Source: Amycolatopsis sp. CA-126428 (GTDB lineage Bacteria; Actinomycetota; Actinomycetes; Mycobacteriales; Pseudonocardiaceae). Taken from it: 64,000 nucleotides of DNA. The DNA lies in assembly GCF_002904335.1 (NCBI RefSeq), contig NZ_PPHF01000157.1, positions 62,001-126,000 on the forward strand, in the 5' to 3' direction. Made by a program: the position numbers and the translations under genes. Below, piece by piece: positions 42,263-50,249 of this stretch. A model generated the notes under the pieces. The model made no database searches, was not told the DNA's origin, and was given only the letters and a program-made list of their open reading frames with translations. How positions within the stretch are numbered: the stretch's first letter is position 1; every line of letters starts with the position of its first letter.

Positions 42263-42463
42263 ATGCACAGCGATCTCATGCTCGACGCGGTCCGAGCCGA
42301 AGCGGCCTACCGGGCCGAGGAACTGCGGAAGGCCGGGCGCAGCGCCTGGGCCGCCCGCGCCCGCCGCGCCGTCCGCCACCTCAGGGCGTCGAGGACGGAT
42401 GTCGAGGTACCGGCACAGCAGCGCCGGGAGGCCACGCGGGCGACCGCCGACACCGCCCGGTAG
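42263..42463 (+). CDS. small conserved hypothetical protein
   Basis: 66 residues from ATG 42263, preceded by CAGGGGA 6 nt upstream. It is highly charged and helical: HSDLMLDAVRAEAAYRAEEL and ARARRAVRHLRASRTD. No family is recognised with confidence, although similar small Arg/Ala-rich proteins occur in Streptomyces and Amycolatopsis. It stands between a terminator and the LAL regulator, 60 bp upstream of the latter. Confidence 0.65.
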   Translation: MHSDLMLDAVRAEAAYRAEELRKAGRSAWAARARRAVRHLRASRTDVEVPAQQRREATRATADTAR

Positions 42464-42523
42464 GGCAGCGAGATGGTGTCGAAGGCGATAAGCGGTCGGA
42501 AACTGTCGGGGGTCTGAGCAACA

Positions 42524-45500
42524 ATGCTCCTCGTGCCCCGACTCGGCTCCGGAATCCCGCTCGTCGCCCGTACCCACGAGATGCGGCGGCTCCGCGCCGC
42601 CTTCGCCAGGGCTGAACGTGGCGAAGCCGGCGCGGCGCTGCTCTCGGGGGACGCCGGGGTCGGCAAGACCCGGCTGCTGACCGCGCTCGGCGAGCACGTC
42701 GAAGCGTGCGGTGCGCTGCTGCTCACCGGCCGCTGCATCGACGTCCGCGAGGGCGGTCTTCCTTATCTTCCGTTCGCCGAGGCGCTCGCCCCGCTGGGCA
42801 GCGCGACGGACCCGGCGGTCGCCGCCGCGGTGCGGGCCCGGCCCGCCCTGGGGCGGCTGCTGCCGCAGGGGCAGGGCGTGGAAGAACCGCGCCCGGCCGA
42901 ACACCCGCCGATGACGTCCAACGACCGGGAAACCATGGTGCGTCCCCGGCCGGAGCAGGATCTCGGTCAGCTGCAGTTGTTCGACGCGGTACTGGGGGTG
43001 CTGACCGAGATCGCCGAGGCGCGGCCCGTGGTGATCCTCCTGGAGGATCTCCACTGGGCCGACGCCTCGACCCGGAACCTGCTGTCCTTCCTGCTGAGCC
43101 GGCTGCGGGCGCAGCGGCTGCTGGTCGTGGGCAGCTACCGCGAGGAAGACGTCCACCGGCGGCACCCGCTGCGCGGCCTGCTGTCCGAGCTGGTCCGGCT
43201 GGCCACCGTCGAGCGCGTCGACCTGCAGCCCTTCGGCGCGGTCGACGCCCGCAAGTTCGTCGAGGCGCTGGCCGACGAGCCGCTGCCGCCGGACGTCGTG
43301 GGCGACATCGTCACCCGCTCCGAGGGCAACCCGTTCTTCGCCGAGGAGCTGCTCGCCACCAAGACCGAGTGCAACGACCTGCCCGCCGGGCTGGCCGAGG
43401 TGCTGCTGTCCCGGCTCGAGCGGCTCTCGCCGGACGCCCGCCGGGTCGCGCGGGTCATCTCGGTCGCCAACGAGCCGGTCATGCACGCCGCGCTCGCCGA
43501 GGTCTCCGGGCTGGGGGAGCTGGAGCTCGACGAAGCGTTGCGGGAAGCCGTCCAGCACCACGTGCTGGTGGTGCTTTCGGACGGCTCGTACACGTTCCGG
43601 CACGCGTTGCTGCAGGAAGCGGTGTACGGCGACCTGCTGCCGGGGGAGCGGTCGCGCACGCACGCGGCGTACGCGGCGCGGATCAAGGCGCGGCCGCAGG
43701 GCCGCGGCCACGACGCGAAGCTGGCCTACCACTCGATGCAGAGCAGCGATCTGGCCACGGCGCTGCCGGCGTTGCTGCGCGCGATGGACGAAGCCGAGAA
43801 GCTCGGCGCGCCCGGCTCGGCGCTGCAGCACGTCGAACAGGCACTGTCCATCTGGGACGCCGTCACCCCGGCGGACCGGCCGGACGGGGTCGACGAGCTG
43901 AAGCTGCTGTACGAAGCGTCGTACTTCGCGGGGACGTCCGGCGAGCCCGAGCGGGCCGCGGCGTTCGCCCGCTCGGCCACCCAGGCACTGACCGCCGACA
44001 TCCCGAACGACCGGGCCGCGAAGGTGTGGCGGCGGCTGGCGGACGCGCTGCTCGCGCTGGAAGGCACCCTGGACGAGGCGGTCGCCGCCATCGACCGGGC
44101 CTGGGACCTGGTCGAGGACACCGAGCCCAGCTCGGCACGCGCCTGGGTGCTGGCCAGCCGGGCCGGGTTCCTCCGGATCCTCGACCAGCCCGAGGCGGCG
44201 CTCGACAGCGCGCTCGCCGCGGTCGCCGACGCGCAGGCCGTGGGCGCGACGGGGGCGGAGGCGTCGGCGCTGGTCACCCTGGGCACGCTGGCCGATTCGC
44301 GGGGCGACGCCGCCGAGGCCCGGGAGCGGCTGCGCCAGGCCCAGCGCAAGGCGCGCGACGTGGGCGCGTACAACACCGAGATCCGCGCGACCTACTTCCT
44401 CGCGCTCAGCCACGACGACCAAGGCGAGTTCGCCGTGGCGCTGGACCACGCCTCACACGGCGTCGCCCGCGCCGAAGAATCCGGGCTGAGCTGGAGCGTC
44501 TACGGGCTGGAACTGCGGGCGCGGCAGCTGATGCTGCGCTACCTGATGGGCGACTGGCCGGACGAGAGCGCCGGCCGTGCCGGGCGCGGGGTGTCCAGCG
44601 CGGTCGCCGCGCGGATCCTGGCCATCTGGTCGCTGTTCGTCGTCGCCCGCGGCCGGTTCGACGAGGGCGCGAAGCTGCTGTCCGGCCTGCGGCAGCACTG
44701 GACGGCGGACATGCAGATCCCGCTGTCGGCCGGCGGCGCCGGCATCGAGCTGGCGTACTGGCGCGGCGACGACGCCGGAGCCGTGCGCCAGGCCGAGGAC
44801 CTGATCGGCTGGCTCGAGCGGATCGAGCCCGCCCTGCTGGCCGGCATCCGGATCGCCGCGCTCGGCGTGTCCGCCGCGGCCAGGCTGGCTGCCGAGGCGC
44901 GCGTCCGCGGCGACCAGGCCGCGGCCGAAGCCGCCGTGGCGGCCGGCGAGCGGTTGCTGGCGCACGGCCGGATGTGCTCGGTGGCCGGCCAGCCGCGGTC
45001 GGGGACGCTCGGTCCGGAGGGCCGCGCGTGGCTGGCCCGCCTGGAAGCGGCGGCGACCTGCCTCACCGGCCGGGGCGACACCCGGCTGTGGGCGGCCGCG
45101 GCGGAGGCGTTCGGCTACGGCGCCGTCTACGAGCAGGCGGTCTGCCGCTGGCACGAAGCGGAAGCCCTGCTGGCCGCGGACACCGGCGCGGGCGCGGCAC
45201 TCGAAGCGGCCCACGCGGTGGCGGTCCGGCTCGGCGCGATCCCGCTGCGCGACGCCGTCCGCGACCTGGCCCACCGGGCCCGCGTCGAGCTGGCGGGCGT
45301 CGAACCGGCAGCCCCGGCCCGCACGGTCACCAACCCGCTGACCGACCGCGAGCGAGACGTCCTGGAGCGCGTCGCGCTGGGCCGCACGAACCGCCAGGTC
45401 GGCGAAGAGCTCTACATCAGCGAAAAAACGGTGAGCGTCCACCTTTCCCGCGTGATGGCCAAGCTGGGCGCCAGCCGCCGCGCGGAAGCAGTCGCCATCG

Positions 45501-45562
45501 CCTACGACCGCGGCCTCCTTACCGCCCCACCGCGTGATCAGAAGGTCAACTCACGTGATTGA
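42524..45562 (+). CDS. LuxR family LAL-type regulator with ATPase domain
   Basis: 1012 residues from ATG 42524 (GTG 42533 is the alternative). The N-terminal AAA ATPase has Walker A GDAGVGKT (residues 42-49) and Walker B VVILLEDLHWAD. A TPR-like middle region (about 400-920) is rich in Ala/Leu helices. The C-terminal LuxR HTH is LTDRERDVLERVALGRTNRQ and EKTVSVHLSRVMAKLG. LALs are large regulators that integrate nucleotide state with DNA binding, often for secondary metabolism or sugar use. The last residues, RDQKVNSRD, are encoded by the first unit of the repeat array at 45533. Confidence 0.9.
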   Translation: MLLVPRLGSGIPLVARTHEMRRLRAAFARAERGEAGAALLSGDAGVGKTRLLTALGEHVEACGALLLTGRCIDVREGGLPYLPFAEALAPLGSATDPAVAAAVRARPALGRLLPQGQGVEEPRPAEHPPMTSNDRETMVRPRPEQDLGQLQLFDAVLGVLTEIAEARPVVILLEDLHWADASTRNLLSFLLSRLRAQRLLVVGSYREEDVHRRHPLRGLLSELVRLATVERVDLQPFGAVDARKFVEALADEPLPPDVVGDIVTRSEGNPFFAEELLATKTECNDLPAGLAEVLLSRLERLSPDARRVARVISVANEPVMHAALAEVSGLGELELDEALREAVQHHVLVVLSDGSYTFRHALLQEAVYGDLLPGERSRTHAAYAARIKARPQGRGHDAKLAYHSMQSSDLATALPALLRAMDEAEKLGAPGSALQHVEQALSIWDAVTPADRPDGVDELKLLYEASYFAGTSGEPERAAAFARSATQALTADIPNDRAAKVWRRLADALLALEGTLDEAVAAIDRAWDLVEDTEPSSARAWVLASRAGFLRILDQPEAALDSALAAVADAQAVGATGAEASALVTLGTLADSRGDAAEARERLRQAQRKARDVGAYNTEIRATYFLALSHDDQGEFAVALDHASHGVARAEESGLSWSVYGLELRARQLMLRYLMGDWPDESAGRAGRGVSSAVAARILAIWSLFVVARGRFDEGAKLLSGLRQHWTADMQIPLSAGGAGIELAYWRGDDAGAVRQAEDLIGWLERIEPALLAGIRIAALGVSAAARLAAEARVRGDQAAAEAAVAAGERLLAHGRMCSVAGQPRSGTLGPEGRAWLARLEAAATCLTGRGDTRLWAAAAEAFGYGAVYEQAVCRWHEAEALLAADTGAGAALEAAHAVAVRLGAIPLRDAVRDLAHRARVELAGVEPAAPARTVTNPLTDRERDVLERVALGRTNRQVGEELYISEKTVSVHLSRVMAKLGASRRAEAVAIAYDRGLLTAPPRDQKVNSRD

Positions 45563-45678
45563 GAGGTCGACACGCGTGATTGAAGGGTCGACACGGCTGA
45601 GCCTGCGGAGTTCGCCGTGTCGACCCTCAAATCACGAGTGATGACCCTTCAATCACGGGAGTTGACTCTTCGATCACG
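45533..45678. repeat. mirror-image array of an approximately 20-bp repeat, locus A
   Basis: Six degenerate copies of a unit near GTGATTGAAGGGTCGACAC are arranged as three in one direction (45533, 45554, 45575) and three inverted (to 45678) around a 20-bp centre. It fills the whole space between the LAL regulator stop and the aldehyde dehydrogenase stop. The first unit codes for the regulator's last residues and the second contributes its TGA stop. Confidence 0.85.
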
Positions 45679-47289
45679 TCAGCGGGGGAGGCGGCGGAGG
45701 GCTTTGAGGCCGAATGTCATGCCTCGGGACCACAGGGAGCCCGGGATCGCGCGCGGCGGGCGGAGGGCCAGGCCGCGCTGGAGGGCGATCGACTGGGACT
45801 CCGTGTACTTCAGCAGGCCCTCGGCGCCGTTGCGGCGGCCGACACCCGAGTCCTTCATGCCGCCCATCGGGACGCCGACGCTGCCGAACGTCGCCGCGTA
45901 GCCCTCGTTCACGTTGACCGTCCCGGCTTTCAGCCGCGCCGCGACCTCCCAGCCCGCGCGGCCGTTGCGCGACCAGACGCTGGCGTTGAGCCCGAACGGC
46001 GTGTCGTTGGCCCGCTCGATGGCGTCGGTGACGTCGGTGTAGCCGTAGATCGACACGACCGGCCCGAACGTCTCCTCCGCGAACGGCAGCATGTCCGGGG
46101 TGACGCCGGACAGCACGGTCGGCTCGTAGAACAGCGGGCCGAGGTCGGGCCGCGCCCGGCCGCCGGTGAGCACCGAAGCGCCCTTCGCGCGGGCGTCCTC
46201 GACGTGCGCCGACACCGTCGCGAGCTGGTCTTCCGACGTCAGCGAGCCCATCTGGGCGTGGTAGTCCAGCGAGCCGCCGAGCCGCAACGCGGCGGTTCGG
46301 GCGACGAACGCGCGGGTGAACTCCTCGCGGATGTCCTCGTGGACGTAGATCCGCTCGACCGACACGCACAGCTGCCCGGCCGAGGAGAAGCACGCCGTCA
46401 CCGCGCCCGTCGCGGCCTTCGCGACGTCGGCGTCGGGCAGCACCACCATCGGGTTCTTGCCGCCGAGTTCCAGCGAGTACGACGTCAGCCGCTTCGCCAC
46501 CTGGCCGGCCAGCTCCTTGCCGGTCGGCGTGGAGCCGGTGAAGCACAGGTAGTCCGACTCCTCGACCAGCGCGGTGCCGATCTTCGAGCCGCGGCCGAGC
46601 ACGATCTGCCAGGTCCCGGCGGGCAGCCCGGCCTCCTCGGCGAGCTCGTGCAGCCACAGCGCCGAAAGCGCGGTCTGGTTGTCCGGCTTCTGCACGACGG
46701 CGTTCCCCGCGGCCAGCGCCGGCAGGACGTCCATCGCCGTCAGGGCCAGCGGGTAGTTCCACGGCGAGATGATCCCGACGACGCCCTTGGGGTGCCGGAT
46801 CTCGCCCGCGCGGGTCAGGCCGGGGATGACGCCGGCGACCCGGCGGGGCGCGAGGAGCTTCGCCGCGTGCTTGCCGTAGTAGGCCGCCACCAGCGCGGTC
46901 GCGCTGACCTCGTCGAACGCGTCGAGCCGCGCCTTGCCGGCCTCGACCTGGACCAGGTCGAGCACCTCGTCCTGGCGGGCGAGCACCAGGTCGTGCAGGC
47001 GGGTGAGGACGCGGGCGCGCTCGGCGGGGGAGCGGTCCGCCCACGCCGCCTGGGCCGTGCGGGCGTCCGCGAACACCGCCCGGACGTCGGCGTCGGTGGC
47101 CTGCGGCAGGGTCGCGATCGGCAGCCCGGTGAAGGGCGCTCGCATCCGGATCGGCGCGGAGTCGGCGCCGCCCGTCACGCGGGCGACGAGCTGGGCCGCC
47201 CGCGCCGAGCCCGGCGCCCCGGCGACGCCGCCGACGGTGGGCGGCAGCGTGGTGTCTTCGACCGCGTTCGCGGGGGTCGTGCTGGTCAT
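45679..47289 (-). CDS. gabD2: succinic semialdehyde dehydrogenase, GabD2-like
   Basis: 536 residues from ATG 47289. NAD(P)-dependent aldehyde dehydrogenase motifs: GIISPWNYPLALT, FTGSTPTGKELAGQ, LELGGKNPMVVLPD with the general-base Glu, FSSAGQLCVSVERIYV with the catalytic Cys, and EETFGPVVSIYGY. The C-terminal GVPMGGMKDSGVGRRNG is normal. It resembles GabD2 of mycobacteria and would oxidise succinic semialdehyde to succinate. Its stop is directly at the edge of the repeat array. A promoter-like element with palindrome lies about 62 bp upstream. Confidence 0.88.
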   Translation of the reverse strand: MTSTTPANAVEDTTLPPTVGGVAGAPGSARAAQLVARVTGGADSAPIRMRAPFTGLPIATLPQATDADVRAVFADARTAQAAWADRSPAERARVLTRLHDLVLARQDEVLDLVQVEAGKARLDAFDEVSATALVAAYYGKHAAKLLAPRRVAGVIPGLTRAGEIRHPKGVVGIISPWNYPLALTAMDVLPALAAGNAVVQKPDNQTALSALWLHELAEEAGLPAGTWQIVLGRGSKIGTALVEESDYLCFTGSTPTGKELAGQVAKRLTSYSLELGGKNPMVVLPDADVAKAATGAVTACFSSAGQLCVSVERIYVHEDIREEFTRAFVARTAALRLGGSLDYHAQMGSLTSEDQLATVSAHVEDARAKGASVLTGGRARPDLGPLFYEPTVLSGVTPDMLPFAEETFGPVVSIYGYTDVTDAIERANDTPFGLNASVWSRNGRAGWEVAARLKAGTVNVNEGYAATFGSVGVPMGGMKDSGVGRRNGAEGLLKYTESQSIALQRGLALRPPRAIPGSLWSRGMTFGLKALRRLPR

Positions 47290-47346
47290 GACGTCTCCGT
47301 TCCGGCGGAGTCCGCGCGAGGACGCGCAGGGGTTACCGACGAGTAC

Positions 47347-47375
47347 ACCATACCGTCGGTACGTCAGATGTCCAG
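47347..47375 (-). promoter_or_regulatory. putative gabD2 promoter with palindrome
   Basis: On the reverse strand CTGGAC (forward 47370-47375) and TATGGT (forward 47347-47352) are 17 bp apart. The 11-bp palindrome TACCGTCGGTA (47351-47361) overlaps the -10 element, so an unknown repressor may bind there. Confidence 0.4.
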
Positions 47376-47392
47376 CGTGATGTGAATAAGAT

Positions 47393-48289
47393 TCACGTCT
47401 TGGGCGGGTGCAGCGGCGGGAGCTGGTAGTTCGGTTCCGTCGGCTCCTGCGGCGCCGGATGCTGCTGGGCCTGCGTGACGCCGCCGTAGGGGTCGTCGGC
47501 CTGCTGCGCCGGGAACGGCTGCGACGGCGGGCCGCCGTACGGAGGCGGCTGCGGGCCGGTCTGCGGCGGCGGGGCCTGAGCGGGGAACGGCTGCGACGCC
47601 GGATAACCCGGGTGCGGCGGCCCGTACTGCTGGGGCGGCACCGGGTACGGCCGGGACTGCTGCTGGTACGGCCCGGGTGGCGGGCCGGCCGGCGCCGCGG
47701 CGGGGGCGCGTCGCCCGGCCAGTGCCGCGGCCACCAGCGCCAGCAGGGCGATGACCCCGCCGCCGATCAGCACCCAGAACCCGAGCCCGGTCGCGTAGTG
47801 CGACTTGATCGTCCCTTCGTCGGTCTCGTAGCTCAGGGTCGACGAGACGTCCATGCCGAGCATCCACACCGCCGCGGTCACCCCGGCGGCGCCGGCCACC
47901 AGCGCCGTCCGCGCGCCCGAGCGCAGCCCGGGGCCCGCCGAGCGGCGGGCGCCGGCGAGCGCCAGCCCGGCCCCGGCCAGCAGCACCACCGCGCCGGTCG
48001 TGAGCGGGATCCCGTACCGGGCGACGTGGGTGTTGTCGTAGAACTTCTTCGCCTCGCCCGTCGGCTCGACGGCGAACGAGCGCGACCAGGCGCTGATCGT
48101 CTGGCTGCTCTCGGTCTTGCCGTCCACCACCTGGTCGAACGACGTCTGCGGCAGGAACGACCCGGTGATCACCAGCACCGCGGCGAGGACGCCGAGGATC
48201 GCGGCCAAGAGCCGGAAAACGGCACCCGGGTCGGCCGGCGGCTGGACGGGTGGCGGGCCGTAGGGGTACTGGTACGGGGCGGCGGTCAT
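47393..48289 (-). CDS. proline-rich membrane protein
   Basis: 298 residues from ATG 48289 with GAGGGGAG upstream. Four hydrophobic segments are predicted (near VFRLLAAILGVLAAVLVITG, IPLTTGAVVLLAGAGLALAG, ALVAGAAGVTAAVWMLGM and FWVLIGGGVIALLALVAAAL). A long proline/glutamine-rich cytoplasmic tail with PPPGPYQQQ, PVPPQQYGPPHPG and QPFPAQ repeats follows. It resembles actinobacterial DUF-type membrane proteins without known function. It sits between the TetR gene and gabD2, all on the reverse strand. Confidence 0.75.
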   Translation of the reverse strand: MTAAPYQYPYGPPPVQPPADPGAVFRLLAAILGVLAAVLVITGSFLPQTSFDQVVDGKTESSQTISAWSRSFAVEPTGEAKKFYDNTHVARYGIPLTTGAVVLLAGAGLALAGARRSAGPGLRSGARTALVAGAAGVTAAVWMLGMDVSSTLSYETDEGTIKSHYATGLGFWVLIGGGVIALLALVAAALAGRRAPAAAPAGPPPGPYQQQSRPYPVPPQQYGPPHPGYPASQPFPAQAPPPQTGPQPPPYGGPPSQPFPAQQADDPYGGVTQAQQHPAPQEPTEPNYQLPPLHPPKT

Positions 48290-48373
48290 GGGAACTCCCC
48301 TCGTTCGGAGGGGATTGGACCACGAAATCCGCCCGCGGATAAGGGGCAAAGCGCCCTGGTGGTGGCGCGCTGG

Positions 48374-48991
48374 TCAGCTCGGCGCAGCGGTGGCGTCCTC
48401 GTAGAGCAGGACGGCGATGCGCTTCCACTCCTCCAGGAGCTGCCGGCGCCGCTTCGGGTCGCCGCCGAGTTCGGCGTCCAGTGCCAGTCCTCGGGTGAGG
48501 TTCACGGTGAGCCAGAACAGCATTTCCGCCCGCTCCGGCGGGAGTTCGCCGGCGACCTGCGTGACGTGCTCGAGCGTGGCGCGGCCGAGCGCGCGGTCGA
48601 CCGGGCGGATGGCCGCGCGCAGTTCGGGGTCGGTGCGGGCGGCGACCCACAGCTCGGTGACGGCGGTCGAGAGCGTGCCGGAATACCCGGCCCACAGCAG
48701 GTCGATGGCCGCGGCGACCCCGCTGCCGCCACCGGGTAGTTCGTCCAGCGACTCCGCGAGCCGGCGGCGCAGCTTCGTCGTCAAGTGCTCGACCGCGGCC
48801 GCCATCAGCTCGGCCTTCGCGGTGAAGTGGTGCTGCACCGCGCCCTTCGACACGCCCGCGCGGGCGCAGATCTCCTGCACCGACGTGCGCGCGTAGCCGA
48901 CCTCGACCAGGCAGTCGATGGTGGCGTCGAGCAGCGCCGTGCGGGTCTGCTCGCGCCGCTGCGCCTGGGTCCGGTGCGTCGTCTCGGTCAC
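48374..48991 (-). CDS. TetR family regulator
   Basis: 205 residues from ATG 48991. The N-terminal HTH is QTRTALLDATIDCLVEVGYA and TSVQEICARAGVSKGAVQHH. The ligand domain is helical and contains LPGGGSGVAAAIDLLW. It is divergent from the acyl-CoA dehydrogenase and CoA-transferase genes, with about 95 bp between starts, and is the likely regulator of both, perhaps sensing an acyl-CoA. Inverted repeats in the shared promoter are candidates for its operator. Confidence 0.88.
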   Translation of the reverse strand: MTETTHRTQAQRREQTRTALLDATIDCLVEVGYARTSVQEICARAGVSKGAVQHHFTAKAELMAAAVEHLTTKLRRRLAESLDELPGGGSGVAAAIDLLWAGYSGTLSTAVTELWVAARTDPELRAAIRPVDRALGRATLEHVTQVAGELPPERAEMLFWLTVNLTRGLALDAELGGDPKRRRQLLEEWKRIAVLLYEDATAAPS

Positions 48992-49023
48992 CGCGGCCTC
49001 CCTGCTTTGCCTACAGGCCGGTA

Positions 49024-49059
49024 CGGATGTACATTCCGATCAGAACTTACATGCTGATC
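49024..49059. promoter_or_regulatory. inverted repeats between TetR and acyl-CoA dehydrogenase
   Basis: An imperfect repeat CGGATGTACATTCCG (49024-49038) is followed by GATCAG (49038-49043) and CTGATC (49054-49059), a perfect 6-bp inverted repeat with a 10-bp gap. Either could bind the divergently encoded TetR protein. Confidence 0.45.
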
Positions 49060-49086
49060 GTCATGTTTTCCAGCAGGAGGGTCCCC

Positions 49087-50238
49087 GTGCCACTGCAACT
49101 GCCGAAGAGCCCGTGGAGCACGACCGAGCTCGACGACCTCCGTGAACTCGCGCGGTCGTTCCTGCAGAAGGAAGCCGTCCCGCACCAGGAACGCTGGGCG
49201 GCGGAGAAGAAGGTCGACCGCGAGCTGTGGACGAAGGCGGGCGACGTCGGCCTGCTGTGCCTGTCCATCCCCGAGGAGTACGGCGGGGGCGGCGGCACCT
49301 TCGCCCACGAAGCCGTCCTCTACGAAGAGCAGGCGCGCGCCGGCGACAGCGCGTGGGGCGTCACCGTCCACAATGGAATCGTCGCGCACTACCTGCTCGC
49401 CTACGCCGCGGAAGACAAGAAGCGCGAGTGGCTGCCGAAGCTGGCCAGCGGCGAGATGATCGGCGCGATCGCGATGACCGAGCCCGGCACCGGCTCCGAC
49501 CTGCAGAGCATCAAGACGCGCGCGATCCGCGACGGCGACCACTACGTCCTCAACGGCGCGAAGACCTTCATCACCAACGGCCTGCACGCCGACCTCGTGG
49601 TCGTCGCGGTGAAGACCGACCCGGACGCCGGCGCCCAGGGCGTCTCGCTGATCGTGGTCGAGACCGACACGCCGGGCTTCCGGCGCGGCCGCGTCCTCGA
49701 CAAGGTCGGGATGAAGGGCCAGGACACCGCCGAGCTGTTCTTCGACGACGTCCGCGTGCCGGTCGGCAACCTCCTCGGCGACGCCGAGGGCCAGGGCTTC
49801 ATCCAGCTGATGCTGCAGCTGCCGCAGGAACGGCTGATCATCGCCGTCACCGCGGTGGCCGGGCTGGAGGCGGCGGTCGACCTCACGCTGGCGTACACCA
49901 AGGAGCGCACGGCGTTCGGCCGGCCGATCTTTTCCTTCCAGAACACCAAGTTCAAGCTCGCGGAGGCGGCGACCGAGGCCGCGGTGGCGCGGGCGTTCCT
50001 CGACCAGTGCATCGAACGGCACCTCAAGGGCGAGCTCGACGTCCAGGGCGCGGCGATGGCGAAGCTGTGGACCACCGAGCGCGTCAACAAGGTGATCGAC
50101 GACTGCCTGCAGCTCTTCGGCGGCTACGGCTACATGACCGAGTACCCGATCGCCCGCGCCTGGGCCGACGTCCGGATTTCCCGGATCTTCGGCGGCACCA
50201 GCGAAATCATGAAGGAAATCATCTCCCGCTCGCTCTGA
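49087..50238 (+). CDS. acyl-CoA dehydrogenase, LCAD-like
   Basis: 383 residues from GTG 49087 with GGAGGG 5 nt upstream; ATG 49027 lies before that site. Motifs: LLCLSIPEEYGGGGGTF, AMTEPGTGSDLQSIKT, GAKTFITNGLHADLVVV and ERTAFGRPIFSFQNTKF. The catalytic base is probably E248 in LPQERLIIAV, as in long-chain and isovaleryl-type enzymes, because the other candidate position reads FGGTSEI. It oxidises acyl-CoA to the 2-enoyl-CoA with electron transfer to ETF. It is 11 bp from the CoA-transferase gene. Confidence 0.92.
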   Translation: MPLQLPKSPWSTTELDDLRELARSFLQKEAVPHQERWAAEKKVDRELWTKAGDVGLLCLSIPEEYGGGGGTFAHEAVLYEEQARAGDSAWGVTVHNGIVAHYLLAYAAEDKKREWLPKLASGEMIGAIAMTEPGTGSDLQSIKTRAIRDGDHYVLNGAKTFITNGLHADLVVVAVKTDPDAGAQGVSLIVVETDTPGFRRGRVLDKVGMKGQDTAELFFDDVRVPVGNLLGDAEGQGFIQLMLQLPQERLIIAVTAVAGLEAAVDLTLAYTKERTAFGRPIFSFQNTKFKLAEAATEAAVARAFLDQCIERHLKGELDVQGAAMAKLWTTERVNKVIDDCLQLFGGYGYMTEYPIARAWADVRISRIFGGTSEIMKEIISRSL

Positions 50239-50249
50239 AGGGACCGACT

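Noticed and set aside
42095..44449. 784-codon reverse frame under the LAL regulator
   Set aside because: Antisense to Walker A/B motifs on the forward strand; no signals of its own.
45533..45678. CRISPR array
   Set aside because: Units are contiguous, degenerate and mirror-inverted, without unique spacers; no cas genes nearby.
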